A stretch of DNA of 64,000 nucleotides from Deltaproteobacteria bacterium HGW-Deltaproteobacteria-15 (lineage in GTDB: Bacteria > Desulfobacterota > DSM-4660 > Desulfatiglandales > HGW-15). Of this stretch, positions 56,884 to 64,000 are shown in pieces. The stretch spans positions 248,001 through 312,000 of the forward strand of contig PHBH01000010.1 of the NCBI GenBank assembly GCA_002840535.1, written 5' to 3'. The notes under the pieces are model-generated. The model was not told the DNA's origin. It saw only the letters and a program-made list of their open reading frames with translations, and ran no database searches. A program made the position numbers and the translations under genes. The stretch's first letter is position 1; each line of letters starts with the position of its first letter.

Positions 56884-56921
56884 GTTGTGCCGATAGGAGT
56901 CTTTACCGCCGCCCCCCCAAC

Positions 56922-56952
56922 CTTTGTAGGAGCAACCTCCCGGCTGCGATTC
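56922..56952 (+). repeat. REP-like element, copy 2
   Basis: CTTTGTAGGAGCAACCTCC followed by CGGCTGCGATTC, matching the inverse of 31176-31206 with three differences. Immediately right, GGAATCGCGAGCAGGAGC (56966 on) is a partial inverted continuation, so the whole could fold as a REP-type hairpin. Confidence 0.65.
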
Positions 56953-57074
56953 CTCTTCTTCCGGGCGGAATCGCGAGCAGGAGCTCACTCCTGACCGCTT
57001 CTCGGAGGCGAGGTCCCGGGTGCTGCCCAGTTCCAGCCCGTCGATGCCAAGTATTTCCTGTTCCCCTACGGTTC

Positions 57075-58073
57075 CTATGGCTTTATTCCTGCAACAATGC
57101 CGGTACCGACAGAAGGGTGGGAAGGAAGGCGTCTGAGCTCCTCTGCTCCTGCCTCCCTCATCATGTCCATGATCTGCTGCTCCGAGTAGGAACGGCCTGC
57201 CTCTGTCCCTGTCAGCATATTCAAGGAAAACAGCGCGGCCTGAAGCGGCCCGGCCATGTCGTTGTCGAGTATGAAATCATGGACAAGGATGAGACCGCCG
57301 GTAACAAGTGCGCCGACTGCTTTCCGGATCATCTCACGGCAGGTATCGGGGCCCTCGCCATGAAGAATCTGGGACAGCCATACGACATCATAGCCCTCCT
57401 CGACCTCCTCTTTTAAATAATCCCCTTCATAAAAGATGATGCGGTCATTCAGGCCAAATCGCGCAATCGTCCTTTCAGCAAAAGGCTTTGTGTCCGGCAA
57501 GTCGAAGACAGTAGCCCGCAGATCGGGATTCGCGAGACAGAAGTGGATGGCCCAAGTTCCCGGCCCTCCTCCCATGTCCAACAGGAACTTGCGGCCGGTG
57601 AGATCGATCTCTTTCACCGCCTGTGGCGCAAGACCCATAGCGACATTGAACATGCCCATGAGAAAGGCCTCTCTTTCCTGCTCTCCGCGAATAGAGGCCC
57701 TCGGCCGGGTGGGTTTGCCGGTGATAACCGCTTCATCCAGCCGGCGCCAGGAATCCACAAGATGGTGCATGTGCATGATGATGTGCGCCAGATGAGAAGG
57801 GGATTTTCTGGACAGAAAAGAATTGCTCAACTCGGTGCCGAAGAATGCGCCTTTTGTTTTCTCAAGAAGGTTCATGGCGGTAAGCGCATTGAGAAGAGTA
57901 GCGGTTGCCCGGACATCTCCGCCGATTCTGGCGGCAATTTCCGCGGCTCCAAGCCGCTCCTCTCCAAGAATCGTAAAAAGGTCGAGCTTGACCGCTGCGT
58001 GCAATGCGAAGGACTGCCAGTAGGCCCCGGCGATCTGCATAATCTTGCCGGGATTCATCTCGTTGTCTTTCAT
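57075..58073 (-). CDS. SAM-dependent O-methyltransferase
   Basis: A 332-residue class I methyltransferase of the plant/hydroxyneurosporene O-methyltransferase type. The N-terminal winged-helix dimerisation part (about 10-90: QSFALHAAVKLDLFTIL, and AAEIAARIGGDVRATATLLNAL) is followed by the SAM site LLDMGGGPGTWAIHF near residue 165 and FDLPDTKPFAE. The likely catalytic His is in LSQILHGEGPDTCREM. It methylates a hydroxyl on a small molecule, but the substrate is unknown. Start ATG 58073. Downstream of the gene is a repeat-rich gap. Confidence 0.87.
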   Translation of the reverse strand: MKDNEMNPGKIMQIAGAYWQSFALHAAVKLDLFTILGEERLGAAEIAARIGGDVRATATLLNALTAMNLLEKTKGAFFGTELSNSFLSRKSPSHLAHIIMHMHHLVDSWRRLDEAVITGKPTRPRASIRGEQEREAFLMGMFNVAMGLAPQAVKEIDLTGRKFLLDMGGGPGTWAIHFCLANPDLRATVFDLPDTKPFAERTIARFGLNDRIIFYEGDYLKEEVEEGYDVVWLSQILHGEGPDTCREMIRKAVGALVTGGLILVHDFILDNDMAGPLQAALFSLNMLTGTEAGRSYSEQQIMDMMREAGAEELRRLPSHPSVGTGIVAGIKP

Positions 58074-58129
58074 AGATTCGGTCCTTTCCCGTGATTAGCA
58101 TAGCGCATAGAGCAAAAGAATACCGCACC

Positions 58130-58190
58130 TTACACTCTTCCGCTATGCGCTAAGCTCTATGCGCTAAGCTCTATGCGCTTTGCGGTTGGC
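58130..58190. repeat. Tandem CTATGCGCTAAG repeats
   Basis: TATGCGCTAAGCTC is repeated three times from about 58142 to 58180, ending CTATGCGCTTTGCGG. A related sequence (GGCATAGCGCAAAGAGCATGG) occurs near 61903. It fills the short gap between the methyltransferase and the release factor gene. Confidence 0.6.
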
Positions 58191-58197
58191 GCTTTAC

Positions 58198-58614
58198 TCA
58201 CTCCTCTGTCATCCTCCGCATCCGCTTTACCTTGCCTCTTTGCTTCTTCTCCTCGATCCGGCGCTGCCTGGACGCGGCGGTCGGCCGGGTCGCTTTTCGC
58301 GGTTTGGGTTTTCGTGCGGCTTTTCGGACAATCTCAACAAGCCGATCCCTGGCGTCCTGGCGGTTTCGGTCCTGGGTCCTAAAACGTCTGGCATCGATCA
58401 CCAGCACCCCATCGTCCGTGACCCGCTTTCCTCCGATGCGGATAAGTCTTTGCCTCGCATCTTCCGGCAGGGAAGGGGAGCGGAGCACGTCGAACCGGAG
58501 TTGAACGGCTGTGGAAACCTTGTTCACGTTCTGGCCGCCGGGGCCTGAGGCACGGACAAAGCTCTCTTTGATCTCTTTTTCATCGATGCTGATGGCAGGG
58601 GTGATACGCAGCAT
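58198..58614 (-). CDS. arfB: Peptidyl-tRNA hydrolase / ribosome rescue factor ArfB
   Basis: A 138-residue release-factor-like rescue protein that frees stalled ribosomes. The GGQ motif is at residues 26-28 in ASGPGGQNVNKVST, and the C-terminal tail (KPKPRKATRPTAASRQRRIEEKKQRG) is the basic helix that enters the mRNA channel. Length and layout match ArfB/YaeJ. It stands alone, with repeats on both sides, and is downstream of the diguanylate cyclase gene. Confidence 0.92.
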   Translation of the reverse strand: MLRITPAISIDEKEIKESFVRASGPGGQNVNKVSTAVQLRFDVLRSPSLPEDARQRLIRIGGKRVTDDGVLVIDARRFRTQDRNRQDARDRLVEIVRKAARKPKPRKATRPTAASRQRRIEEKKQRGKVKRMRRMTEE

Positions 58615-58776
58615 AGGCAGACCGAAGGGATCTATCCACAGATGACACAGATTTCACAGATCAGGACATTTTTCGCCACGCCATTATCTCAAACTGCTAA
58701 ACGCATGCCTCGTGAACTTTGCGTTTCTCCTTTTACCGACTTCTGACCTCGACCTCTGACCTTTGATTTCCTTGCG

Positions 58777-59793
58777 CTATGCGGATTTTATGCCGTCTTT
58801 CCCCTCCGCCTTGACGTGGAACATGGCGCGATCCGCGACGCCGAGGAGTTTGATAACGTCCGCGCCGTCGTCCGGATAGGTGGCAAGTCCAAAACTGGCT
58901 GTGAGCCTTACCTGGTGGCCGTATTCTGAAAGGTAGACGGTTTTGTGCAAGGCGGACCGGATCTCCTCGGTCTTTTTTTGTGCAGCTTCCTTTCCGAAAT
59001 TCTTCAATACAACCACGAATTCGTCGCCGCCGTACGCCACACCAAACGCCCCTTCAGGCAAGGCTCCCCGGATGGTCTCTGCAACTTCCTGCAGGGTCTG
59101 GCTTCCCTTGAGGTGGCCATAGGTATCCACCACCTGCTTGAAGTTGTCTATGTCGAGGAAGATGAGGGAGAACGGTTCTCCGCCGGATTCGCTCTTCTGG
59201 AGGAACTCGGATAATGCCCGGTAGAGATAGCGGGTATTGTACAGACCGGTCAGATCGTCATGCACGGCAAGATTCTGAATTTCCCGATAGCGCCGCATGT
59301 TTTCCACGGCAATGGCAGCATAATCCGCGATTATCGAAAGAAGAGGCAGAGGATCGCCCTCTGAATATCTCGGATTCACCACCTCGATAACACCCAATGT
59401 TTTTCCCCCGAAAACGAGAGGCGAGCAGGCGATGGACCTGGTAACGCAACCGGTGCGCTTGTCCACCTCATCGTAAAAGTAATCGCAATTGTTCACATCG
59501 TGCACTACCATGGGTCTTTGCTCGACCGCCGCCATACCGGCAATCCCCTGTCCCGGCTTTAAACGCAAGTCCCGGACCAGAGAGAGATCCAGGTTCACGC
59601 TCAATTCGAATCGGAGTTCGCCTGTGTTTTCGTCCTGCAGGAGCAAAGACCAATTCTCTGCAGGAAGAAGCTCGGATACCTTCTGAAGAATCCGTGAAAA
59701 AAGACGATCGGGCTGGAGTTCGGAAGTCAGGGCCTTGCCAAGCTCCATACACGACAGCAGGCAACCCGTTGTGAGCATAGTTTCTCTGTCCAT
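58777..59793 (-). CDS. GAF-GGDEF diguanylate cyclase
   Basis: A 338-residue protein with a GAF domain (about 25-165) and a C-terminal GGDEF domain (from DDLTGLYNTRYLYRAL). The active site is YGGDEF, so it should be an active cyclase making c-di-GMP. The product-inhibition RxxD site that often lies five residues before GGDEF is absent (EGAFGVAYGGDEF), so it may lack that feedback. There is no membrane part. The ligand of the GAF domain is unknown. Confidence 0.92.
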   Translation of the reverse strand: MDRETMLTTGCLLSCMELGKALTSELQPDRLFSRILQKVSELLPAENWSLLLQDENTGELRFELSVNLDLSLVRDLRLKPGQGIAGMAAVEQRPMVVHDVNNCDYFYDEVDKRTGCVTRSIACSPLVFGGKTLGVIEVVNPRYSEGDPLPLLSIIADYAAIAVENMRRYREIQNLAVHDDLTGLYNTRYLYRALSEFLQKSESGGEPFSLIFLDIDNFKQVVDTYGHLKGSQTLQEVAETIRGALPEGAFGVAYGGDEFVVVLKNFGKEAAQKKTEEIRSALHKTVYLSEYGHQVRLTASFGLATYPDDGADVIKLLGVADRAMFHVKAEGKDGIKSA

Positions 59794-60049
59794 GAAACCC
59801 CCGCAGAAACATTCTCAGGCAACCGGCCCATAACGCTGAGGCGGGTCCTGATTGCCGATTAGATAAGCCTGTTATGAATGGGCTTCATTAAAGAGTAGGC
59901 CGACATGTCCGTCCTGTCAAGGAAATGAGCCGTTCTGATGGGAACCGCCTGATCTTCATTAATTGCTGCCGCTATGGAAAGCCGTGGTTTCGTGGTATGA
60001 ATGAGTAGGGATCGAGCCGGCTTTCAGTGTCGAAAGGAGGGCGTGCGTC

Positions 60050-61900
60050 ATGGATGAAGGATTGGAAAAGGAGTGGCGGAAGAAGCTTGCGCCGCCTGAG
60101 AAGGTCATGAAGAGGATAGAGCCGGGTATGAATATCTTTCTGAGCACCGGCGTCGCCGAGCCGCGAACCCTGGTCAGGAGACTCATGAGCGAAGAACCCA
60201 ATCTGCAGGATCTATCCTTGATCCAGTTGTTCAGCTTCGGTGACGCGGTATCGCCCAAGGGCGCCAGGGAGCAAAATTACAGACTGAAAACCTTTTTTTC
60301 AGGCTGGGTCGCAGGCGAGGCGATTACCGAAGGCCGGGTCGATCTCATTCCCAGCCGATTCTCGCGAATACCCGAGCTCATCGACTCTGGACTGGTCCCT
60401 ATCGATGCGGCCTTCGTCCAGGTGACACCCCCGAACCCTTCCGGGTACTGCAGTCTGGGCGTGGCTGTGGATGCGGCAAGGCGGGCCATGGCCAAGGCCA
60501 GCCTCGTTGTTGGAGAGATAAATCCTAACGTGCCGATCACCTATGGGGATACGTTCATTCACTTCTCCGATTTTGACTTCCTGGTAGAATCCACTGAGCC
60601 CCCAATCTACTTCAAAAGGTGGCCGGTGGACAGCGTCTATGAAAAAGTTGCGGCGAATGTAGCCTCAGTGATCGAGGACAAAAGCTGTATTGGGTTTTCC
60701 GTGGGGCCCCTCTACGAGGCCCTGGGCAAATGCCTCGCCGGAAAACGGAATCTCGGGATCCACTCCGGCATAGTTACGGACTCCATGATGGACCTCATCA
60801 AGAGCGGCGCCGTGACTAACCGGTACAAGTCCAACTGGAGAGGAAAATCGGTCGTCTCCTACGCGATCGGGACCCCGGAACTCCTGGCGTGGCTGGACCG
60901 CAATCCCCTGGTGGAGTTTGAAAGCGTGGACAAGGTCTTCGATCCTGCGGAGATCGGCCGCAATTCACGTTATGTGGCGGTCATGCCCGCGAGGAAGGTG
61001 GACCTGTCCGGAAGAATCGCCCTGCATATGGGCAAGGGAAACGTATCTGCCGAGCCCGGGGAGATCATGGATTTCTTCAACGGCGCCGAGCTCTCGGACG
61101 GGGGGATCCGGATTTTTGCCCTTCCAAGCCGCAACAGGCAAGGGGCGGGGAACATCCGTGCTTCGATAGAAGAATTCCCAAACCAGTTCGGGCTCAGCCA
61201 ATCCGCGGATATGATCGTCACCGAATATGGGGTGGCCAATCTCAAAGGCCGAACCGTGCGAGAAAGGGCCCTCGCGCTCATCGACGTATCCCATCCGGAG
61301 GACAGGCCCGGACTGATCGAAGAGGCCAAGGAGAAAAGGATTCTTTTCAGCGACCAGATTTACCTGGCCGAGTGCGCCTTTTCCTATCCTTCGGAAATCA
61401 GCGCCAGGGAGACCTTTAAGGGAAACCTGGAGGTGCGGTTCAGGGCAATCAAACCCTCGGACGAAGAGGGAATGCGGAGGCTCTTCTACCGTTTCTCAGA
61501 TGAATCCGTGTACTCCCGGTACTTCAGCTCGGTCAGGACCATGCCGCATGCAAAGATGCAGGAGTATGTAAATGTCGACTGCAACAAAATCGTGTCGATC
61601 GTGGGTCTGGTTGGAGAGCCCCCGGAAGAACACATCATTGCGGAAGCACGGTATGCAAAGCATATGGATCGGCCTTTTGCCGACGTTGCCTTTGTAGTGG
61701 ATGAAAAGTATCAGGGATACGGAATCGCCACCTTCCTCTATAAGATGCTTGTCCGGCTGGGCAGAGAAGCGGGTTTGAAGGGGTTAACCGCAGATGTCCT
61801 GGCTTCAAACAGAACAATGATGAAGGTATTCGAAAAGGGAGGGCTCCCGTTCGAGGCGAAAATGGAAGCCGGGGTTTTCAGCCTTACCATCCCGTTCTAA
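60050..61900 (+). CDS. Acetyl-CoA hydrolase/CoA-transferase fused to a GNAT domain
   Basis: A 616-residue fusion. The first 430 residues are a CoA-transferase of the acetyl-CoA hydrolase/4-hydroxybutyrate CoA-transferase group (GDAVSP, NPSGYCSLGVAVDAAR, DGGIRIFALPS and the conserved Glu in VTEYGVA). The last 150 residues (from EVRFRAIKPSDEEGMRRLFY) are a GNAT acetyltransferase domain with the CoA-binding segment VVDEKYQGYGIATFLYKML. Such fusions occur in Geobacter and other deltaproteobacteria; the GNAT part may self-acetylate or sense acetyl-CoA. GAAAGGAGGG precedes the ATG. Confidence 0.9.
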   Translation: MDEGLEKEWRKKLAPPEKVMKRIEPGMNIFLSTGVAEPRTLVRRLMSEEPNLQDLSLIQLFSFGDAVSPKGAREQNYRLKTFFSGWVAGEAITEGRVDLIPSRFSRIPELIDSGLVPIDAAFVQVTPPNPSGYCSLGVAVDAARRAMAKASLVVGEINPNVPITYGDTFIHFSDFDFLVESTEPPIYFKRWPVDSVYEKVAANVASVIEDKSCIGFSVGPLYEALGKCLAGKRNLGIHSGIVTDSMMDLIKSGAVTNRYKSNWRGKSVVSYAIGTPELLAWLDRNPLVEFESVDKVFDPAEIGRNSRYVAVMPARKVDLSGRIALHMGKGNVSAEPGEIMDFFNGAELSDGGIRIFALPSRNRQGAGNIRASIEEFPNQFGLSQSADMIVTEYGVANLKGRTVRERALALIDVSHPEDRPGLIEEAKEKRILFSDQIYLAECAFSYPSEISARETFKGNLEVRFRAIKPSDEEGMRRLFYRFSDESVYSRYFSSVRTMPHAKMQEYVNVDCNKIVSIVGLVGEPPEEHIIAEARYAKHMDRPFADVAFVVDEKYQGYGIATFLYKMLVRLGREAGLKGLTADVLASNRTMMKVFEKGGLPFEAKMEAGVFSLTIPF

Positions 61901-62196
61901 AGAGGCATAGCGCAAAGAGCATGGCGCGTAGCGAAAGCAGAGAGACTTCTCTCTTCATGGAATTGGCGATTGATGGGTTTCGCTGCGCTCTACCCATCCT
62001 ACGGGCTGACTTCTGTCTTCTGTTTTCTGGGTTTTCATTCGATGTTCGACGTTCGATGTTCGATGTTGGACGTTCAAAAAGTTCTTTCTGTCTTCTGTCT
62101 TCTGACTTCTGTCTTCTTGGTTTTCATTCGATGTTCGACGTTCAAAGAGTTCTTTCTGTCTTCTGTCTTCTGTCTTCTGCCTTCTGTTTCTGACTT
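61901..62196. repeat. Repeat mosaic at a convergent junction
   Basis: About 295 bases made of a near-palindrome running from ATGGGTTTCGCTG to CTACCCATCC (61973-62004), GATGTTCGACGTTCGATG units (62036-62076 and again 62128-62147) and TTCTGTCTTCTG tandems. Both flanking genes end here. The units are the same families as those near 7812, 18641 and 18820. Confidence 0.7.
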
Positions 62197-62877
62197 TCAC
62201 TCCAAGGGGGGCACTTCGAGCAAATGCTGTCTTACAGTCTCCAGGTGTTCGCGCATCAGTTTCTCCGCCATCGGACCATTGCGGTCCTTTAACGCTTTGA
62301 CCAGGTTTCGATGCTGCTCGAGGTATATCTTCCTGTGCTCATTGTTGAGGGTGGCCTTTTTCAGACTGCCCCAGATATCGCTCTGGCGGACTTTGTGGAT
62401 GACGACGAAAAGGGAGATGAGCAGGGAGTTGTCAGTGGCCTTCGCAATGGTCTGGTGGAGGAGACCGTCCCAGTGTTCGAAGGCGGCCGTATTGACGGCT
62501 TCTCTCGATTTCATTTCAATCGTTTCGAGATGCGCCAGCTCGCTCATTGTTGCTCTCACCGCTGCCATGGAAGCGAGTTTCGGCTCCAGGACCAGACGGG
62601 CTTCCATTATCTCTCCGGGATTCGTCACAGAGGATACGGAGGAGAACTCTTCCTGGCCGATCTGCGGTTTCGTGCCTGCAAACGTTCCGCGACCGACGTG
62701 GCGCCATATCCTTCCTTCGTCCTCGAGTGTGCTCAGGGCCTTTCTCAGGACAGAGCGGGAGATGCCCAGCTTTCCTGCAAGGGTCCTTTCCGGGGGCAAA
62801 CGGCCTCCAGTGGAAAATCGATCGTTCTCCAGCAGTTCCCTCAGGCTATCTAAAGCACGTTGAATCGAACCACCCAT
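62197..62877 (-). CDS. FadR/GntR-type regulator (FCD domain)
   Basis: A 226-residue regulator: N-terminal winged helix (GRLPPERTLAGKLGISRSVLRKALSTLEDEG, residues 25-55) and a C-terminal FCD domain with metal-binding histidines in HWDGLLHQTIAKATDN and HRKIYLEQHRNLVKAL, then MREHLETVRQHL. It is divergent from the iron alcohol dehydrogenase, and the shared gap of 263 bases contains several ATTGGT/ACCAAT inverted half-sites, so it probably controls both itself and that gene. Ligands are usually organic acids or metals. Confidence 0.92.
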   Translation of the reverse strand: MGGSIQRALDSLRELLENDRFSTGGRLPPERTLAGKLGISRSVLRKALSTLEDEGRIWRHVGRGTFAGTKPQIGQEEFSSVSSVTNPGEIMEARLVLEPKLASMAAVRATMSELAHLETIEMKSREAVNTAAFEHWDGLLHQTIAKATDNSLLISLFVVIHKVRQSDIWGSLKKATLNNEHRKIYLEQHRNLVKALKDRNGPMAEKLMREHLETVRQHLLEVPPLE

Positions 62878-62950
62878 GAGGCAGCACTCCCGGTCTTCAA
62901 TTTTTGCGAAAGAGAGAAAACAATATTAACACAGTGTCTTGCATTTTGAA

Positions 62951-62982
62951 ACCAATATCAGAATTGGTCTTTTTTGTCCAAT
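62951..62982. promoter_or_regulatory. Probable operator of the FadR-like regulator, site 1
   Basis: ACCAATATCAGAATTGGT (62951-62968) is a six-base inverted repeat with a six-base centre, followed directly by a CCAAT at 62978-62982 that pairs with the same ATTGG. The half-site recurs near the other gene. It is in the gap between divergent genes, where FCD-type regulators bind. Confidence 0.55.
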
Positions 62983-63028
62983 AATCAATAACGGCGATTG
63001 TGTCCACAATTTGGAAGCCAAAAAATAA

Positions 63029-63057
63029 TTGACAATGAACATACCAACAGGGATATT
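63029..63057 (+). promoter_or_regulatory. Likely -35/-10 promoter of the alcohol dehydrogenase
   Basis: TTGACA (63029-63034) is followed after 17 bases by GATATT (63052-63057), a good sigma-70 arrangement. It is 84 bases upstream of the start codon. The -10 overlaps the operator half-site that follows. Confidence 0.55.
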
Positions 63058-63082
63058 GGTTCCATATTATTTCTGAACCAAT
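63055..63082. promoter_or_regulatory. Probable operator of the FadR-like regulator, site 2
   Basis: ATTGGTTC (63055-63062) and GAACCAAT (63075-63082) form an eight-base inverted repeat with a 12-base centre. It overlaps the -10 of the dehydrogenase promoter, so binding there should repress transcription. Confidence 0.6.
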
Positions 63083-63140
63083 CCGGTGTGGACCGATCCC
63101 ATCGGATGGAGTTGCAGCTCGATGAAAGGAGGAAAAAATC

Positions 63141-64000
63141 ATGTTTCAGAGCTTTCCTTTTAACACGCCGCTCATACAATTCGGCTTTGACACGATCAAA
63201 CAGCTTGGCCCGGAGGTGGAAAAACTCGGTTCGAAACGCGCCCTCGTGATCACCGGGCCGACCATAGCGAAATCGGATATTCTGGAAAAGGCCACAGCAT
63301 CGCTCAAGTCCCGTTCCATTGACTTTGACGTCAATATTCAGGGGCGTGACACGCCTGAACCCGGGACGCACATAGCGGAAGAATCTTCAAGAATCGCGAA
63401 AGAGGGTAACTTCGAGGTGATCATAGGCCTGGGCGGAGGCAGTATTCTCGATGTTGCCAAAATGGCCTCCGCATTGCTCACCAACCCCGGCAAGACGAGA
63501 GATTATTTCGGTAAAGAGAAAGTCACGAAAAGAGGAAGACCCACGGTGATGATCCCCACCACTTCGGGAACCGGCGCGGAGGTGACGAAACACGCCATAT
63601 TCCTGGACACGGAGACTCACGTGAAGAAGGCCGTTGCCTCCAATGCCCTTCTGCCCAACGTGGCGATCGTCGACCCTTCCCTGAGCGTCGGGTGCCCGCC
63701 CGCAGTGACTGCAAGCTCCGGAATAGATGCCTGGATTCACGCTGCGGAGCCTTACATGTCGAAAAACGCCAACCCGGTGACCGATGCTATCGGACTGGAG
63801 GCGATCCGCATCATTACCCGCTGGCTGGGACCCGCCTTTGCTGACGGTGAAGACCTCGAAGCACGTTACTACATGTCCCTGGGAAGCATGATGTCCGGGC
63901 TGGTTCTCAACAATTCCGGCACGAGCCTGGTTCATGCCATGGCCTACCCCATCGGGGGTGAATATCACGTTCCCCACGGCGTATCCCTTTGTGGTATCCT
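63141..64000 (+). CDS. Iron-containing alcohol dehydrogenase (partial, cut by window end)
   Basis: The first 286 codons of a group III alcohol dehydrogenase; the rest lies beyond the window. The NAD(P) site GLGGGSILDVAK is near residue 96, PTTSGTGAEVT near 140, and the metal-binding region SSGIDAWIHAAEPY and LVHAMAYPIGG is seen before the end. ATG 63141 follows AAAGGAGG. It is divergent from the FadR-like regulator and has a probable repressed promoter. Alcohol or lactaldehyde-type substrates are possible; the reaction cannot be defined. Confidence 0.92.
   Translation, partial: MFQSFPFNTPLIQFGFDTIKQLGPEVEKLGSKRALVITGPTIAKSDILEKATASLKSRSIDFDVNIQGRDTPEPGTHIAEESSRIAKEGNFEVIIGLGGGSILDVAKMASALLTNPGKTRDYFGKEKVTKRGRPTVMIPTTSGTGAEVTKHAIFLDTETHVKKAVASNALLPNVAIVDPSLSVGCPPAVTASSGIDAWIHAAEPYMSKNANPVTDAIGLEAIRIITRWLGPAFADGEDLEARYYMSLGSMMSGLVLNNSGTSLVHAMAYPIGGEYHVPHGVSLCGI

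Noticed and set aside
1-64000. tRNA, rRNA or CRISPR loci
   Set aside because: Gaps were read for cloverleaf-like or regularly spaced repeats; the repeats seen are intergenic hairpin families without spacers, and no RNA gene could be supported.

Overview
The window looks like a chromosomal segment of an anaerobic, probably syntrophic or sulfur-metabolising member of the Desulfobacterota (the former Deltaproteobacteria). This is inferred from content: many acyl-CoA and aryl-acid enzymes, a UbiD-type decarboxylase, a molybdenum hydroxylase, corrinoid methyl transfer with an ASKHA reactivator, a cytoplasmic molybdopterin/flavin/Fe-S redox operon, a selenocysteine-containing rhodanese, and families of short intergenic repeats common in such genomes. 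I saw no rRNA, tRNA, CRISPR array or complete insertion sequence.

Layout. 0-5 kb: IclR regulator, Fe-S flavin oxidoreductase, DhbE-like aryl-acid ligase and 3-hydroxyacyl-CoA dehydrogenase, then a scar with the 3' end of a LivK-type gene and a VapBC pair. 6-15 kb (minus strand): a second DhbE-like ligase, a three-subunit molybdenum hydroxylase, a MoaD-like carrier with a MoeB-like partner, and a UbiD decarboxylase; together they suggest degradation of a (hydroxy)aromatic or heteroaromatic acid. 15-23 kb: HD hydrolase, uvrA, pdxA, an AI-2E-type permease, and small GAF and Usp proteins. 23.8-30.6 kb (minus strand): a five-gene redox operon (GltD-like flavoprotein with ferredoxin domains, four-cluster ferredoxin, molybdopterin oxidoreductase without Tat signal, Oxa1/EMC3-like membrane protein, TauE/SafE permease). 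Divergent from it lies a small membrane protein, sensor kinase and NtrC-type regulator.

35-40 kb: a degenerate receiver protein, corrinoid protein plus UroD-type methyltransferase, a crotonase-fold protein and a RACo-like ATPase. 40-46 kb: DksA-like protein and the housekeeping run tmk-holB-ricT-metG. 45.9-46.5 kb (minus strand): a 42-residue small protein and a rhodanese-like selenoprotein with an in-frame UGA and a SECIS-type hairpin. 46.7-54.8 kb: crotonase, acyl-CoA ligase and a complete livKHMGF transporter. 55-64 kb: AlkA-type glycosylase, MBL hydrolase, O-methyltransferase, ArfB, diguanylate cyclase, CoA-transferase/GNAT fusion, and a FadR-like regulator divergent from an iron alcohol dehydrogenase cut by the window edge.

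A second layer is the dense set of short dispersed repeats between genes. Several run into coding sequence and supply stop codons or terminal residues (PdxA, UvrA, thymidylate kinase, the 2Fe-2S subunit, the protein at 31240).
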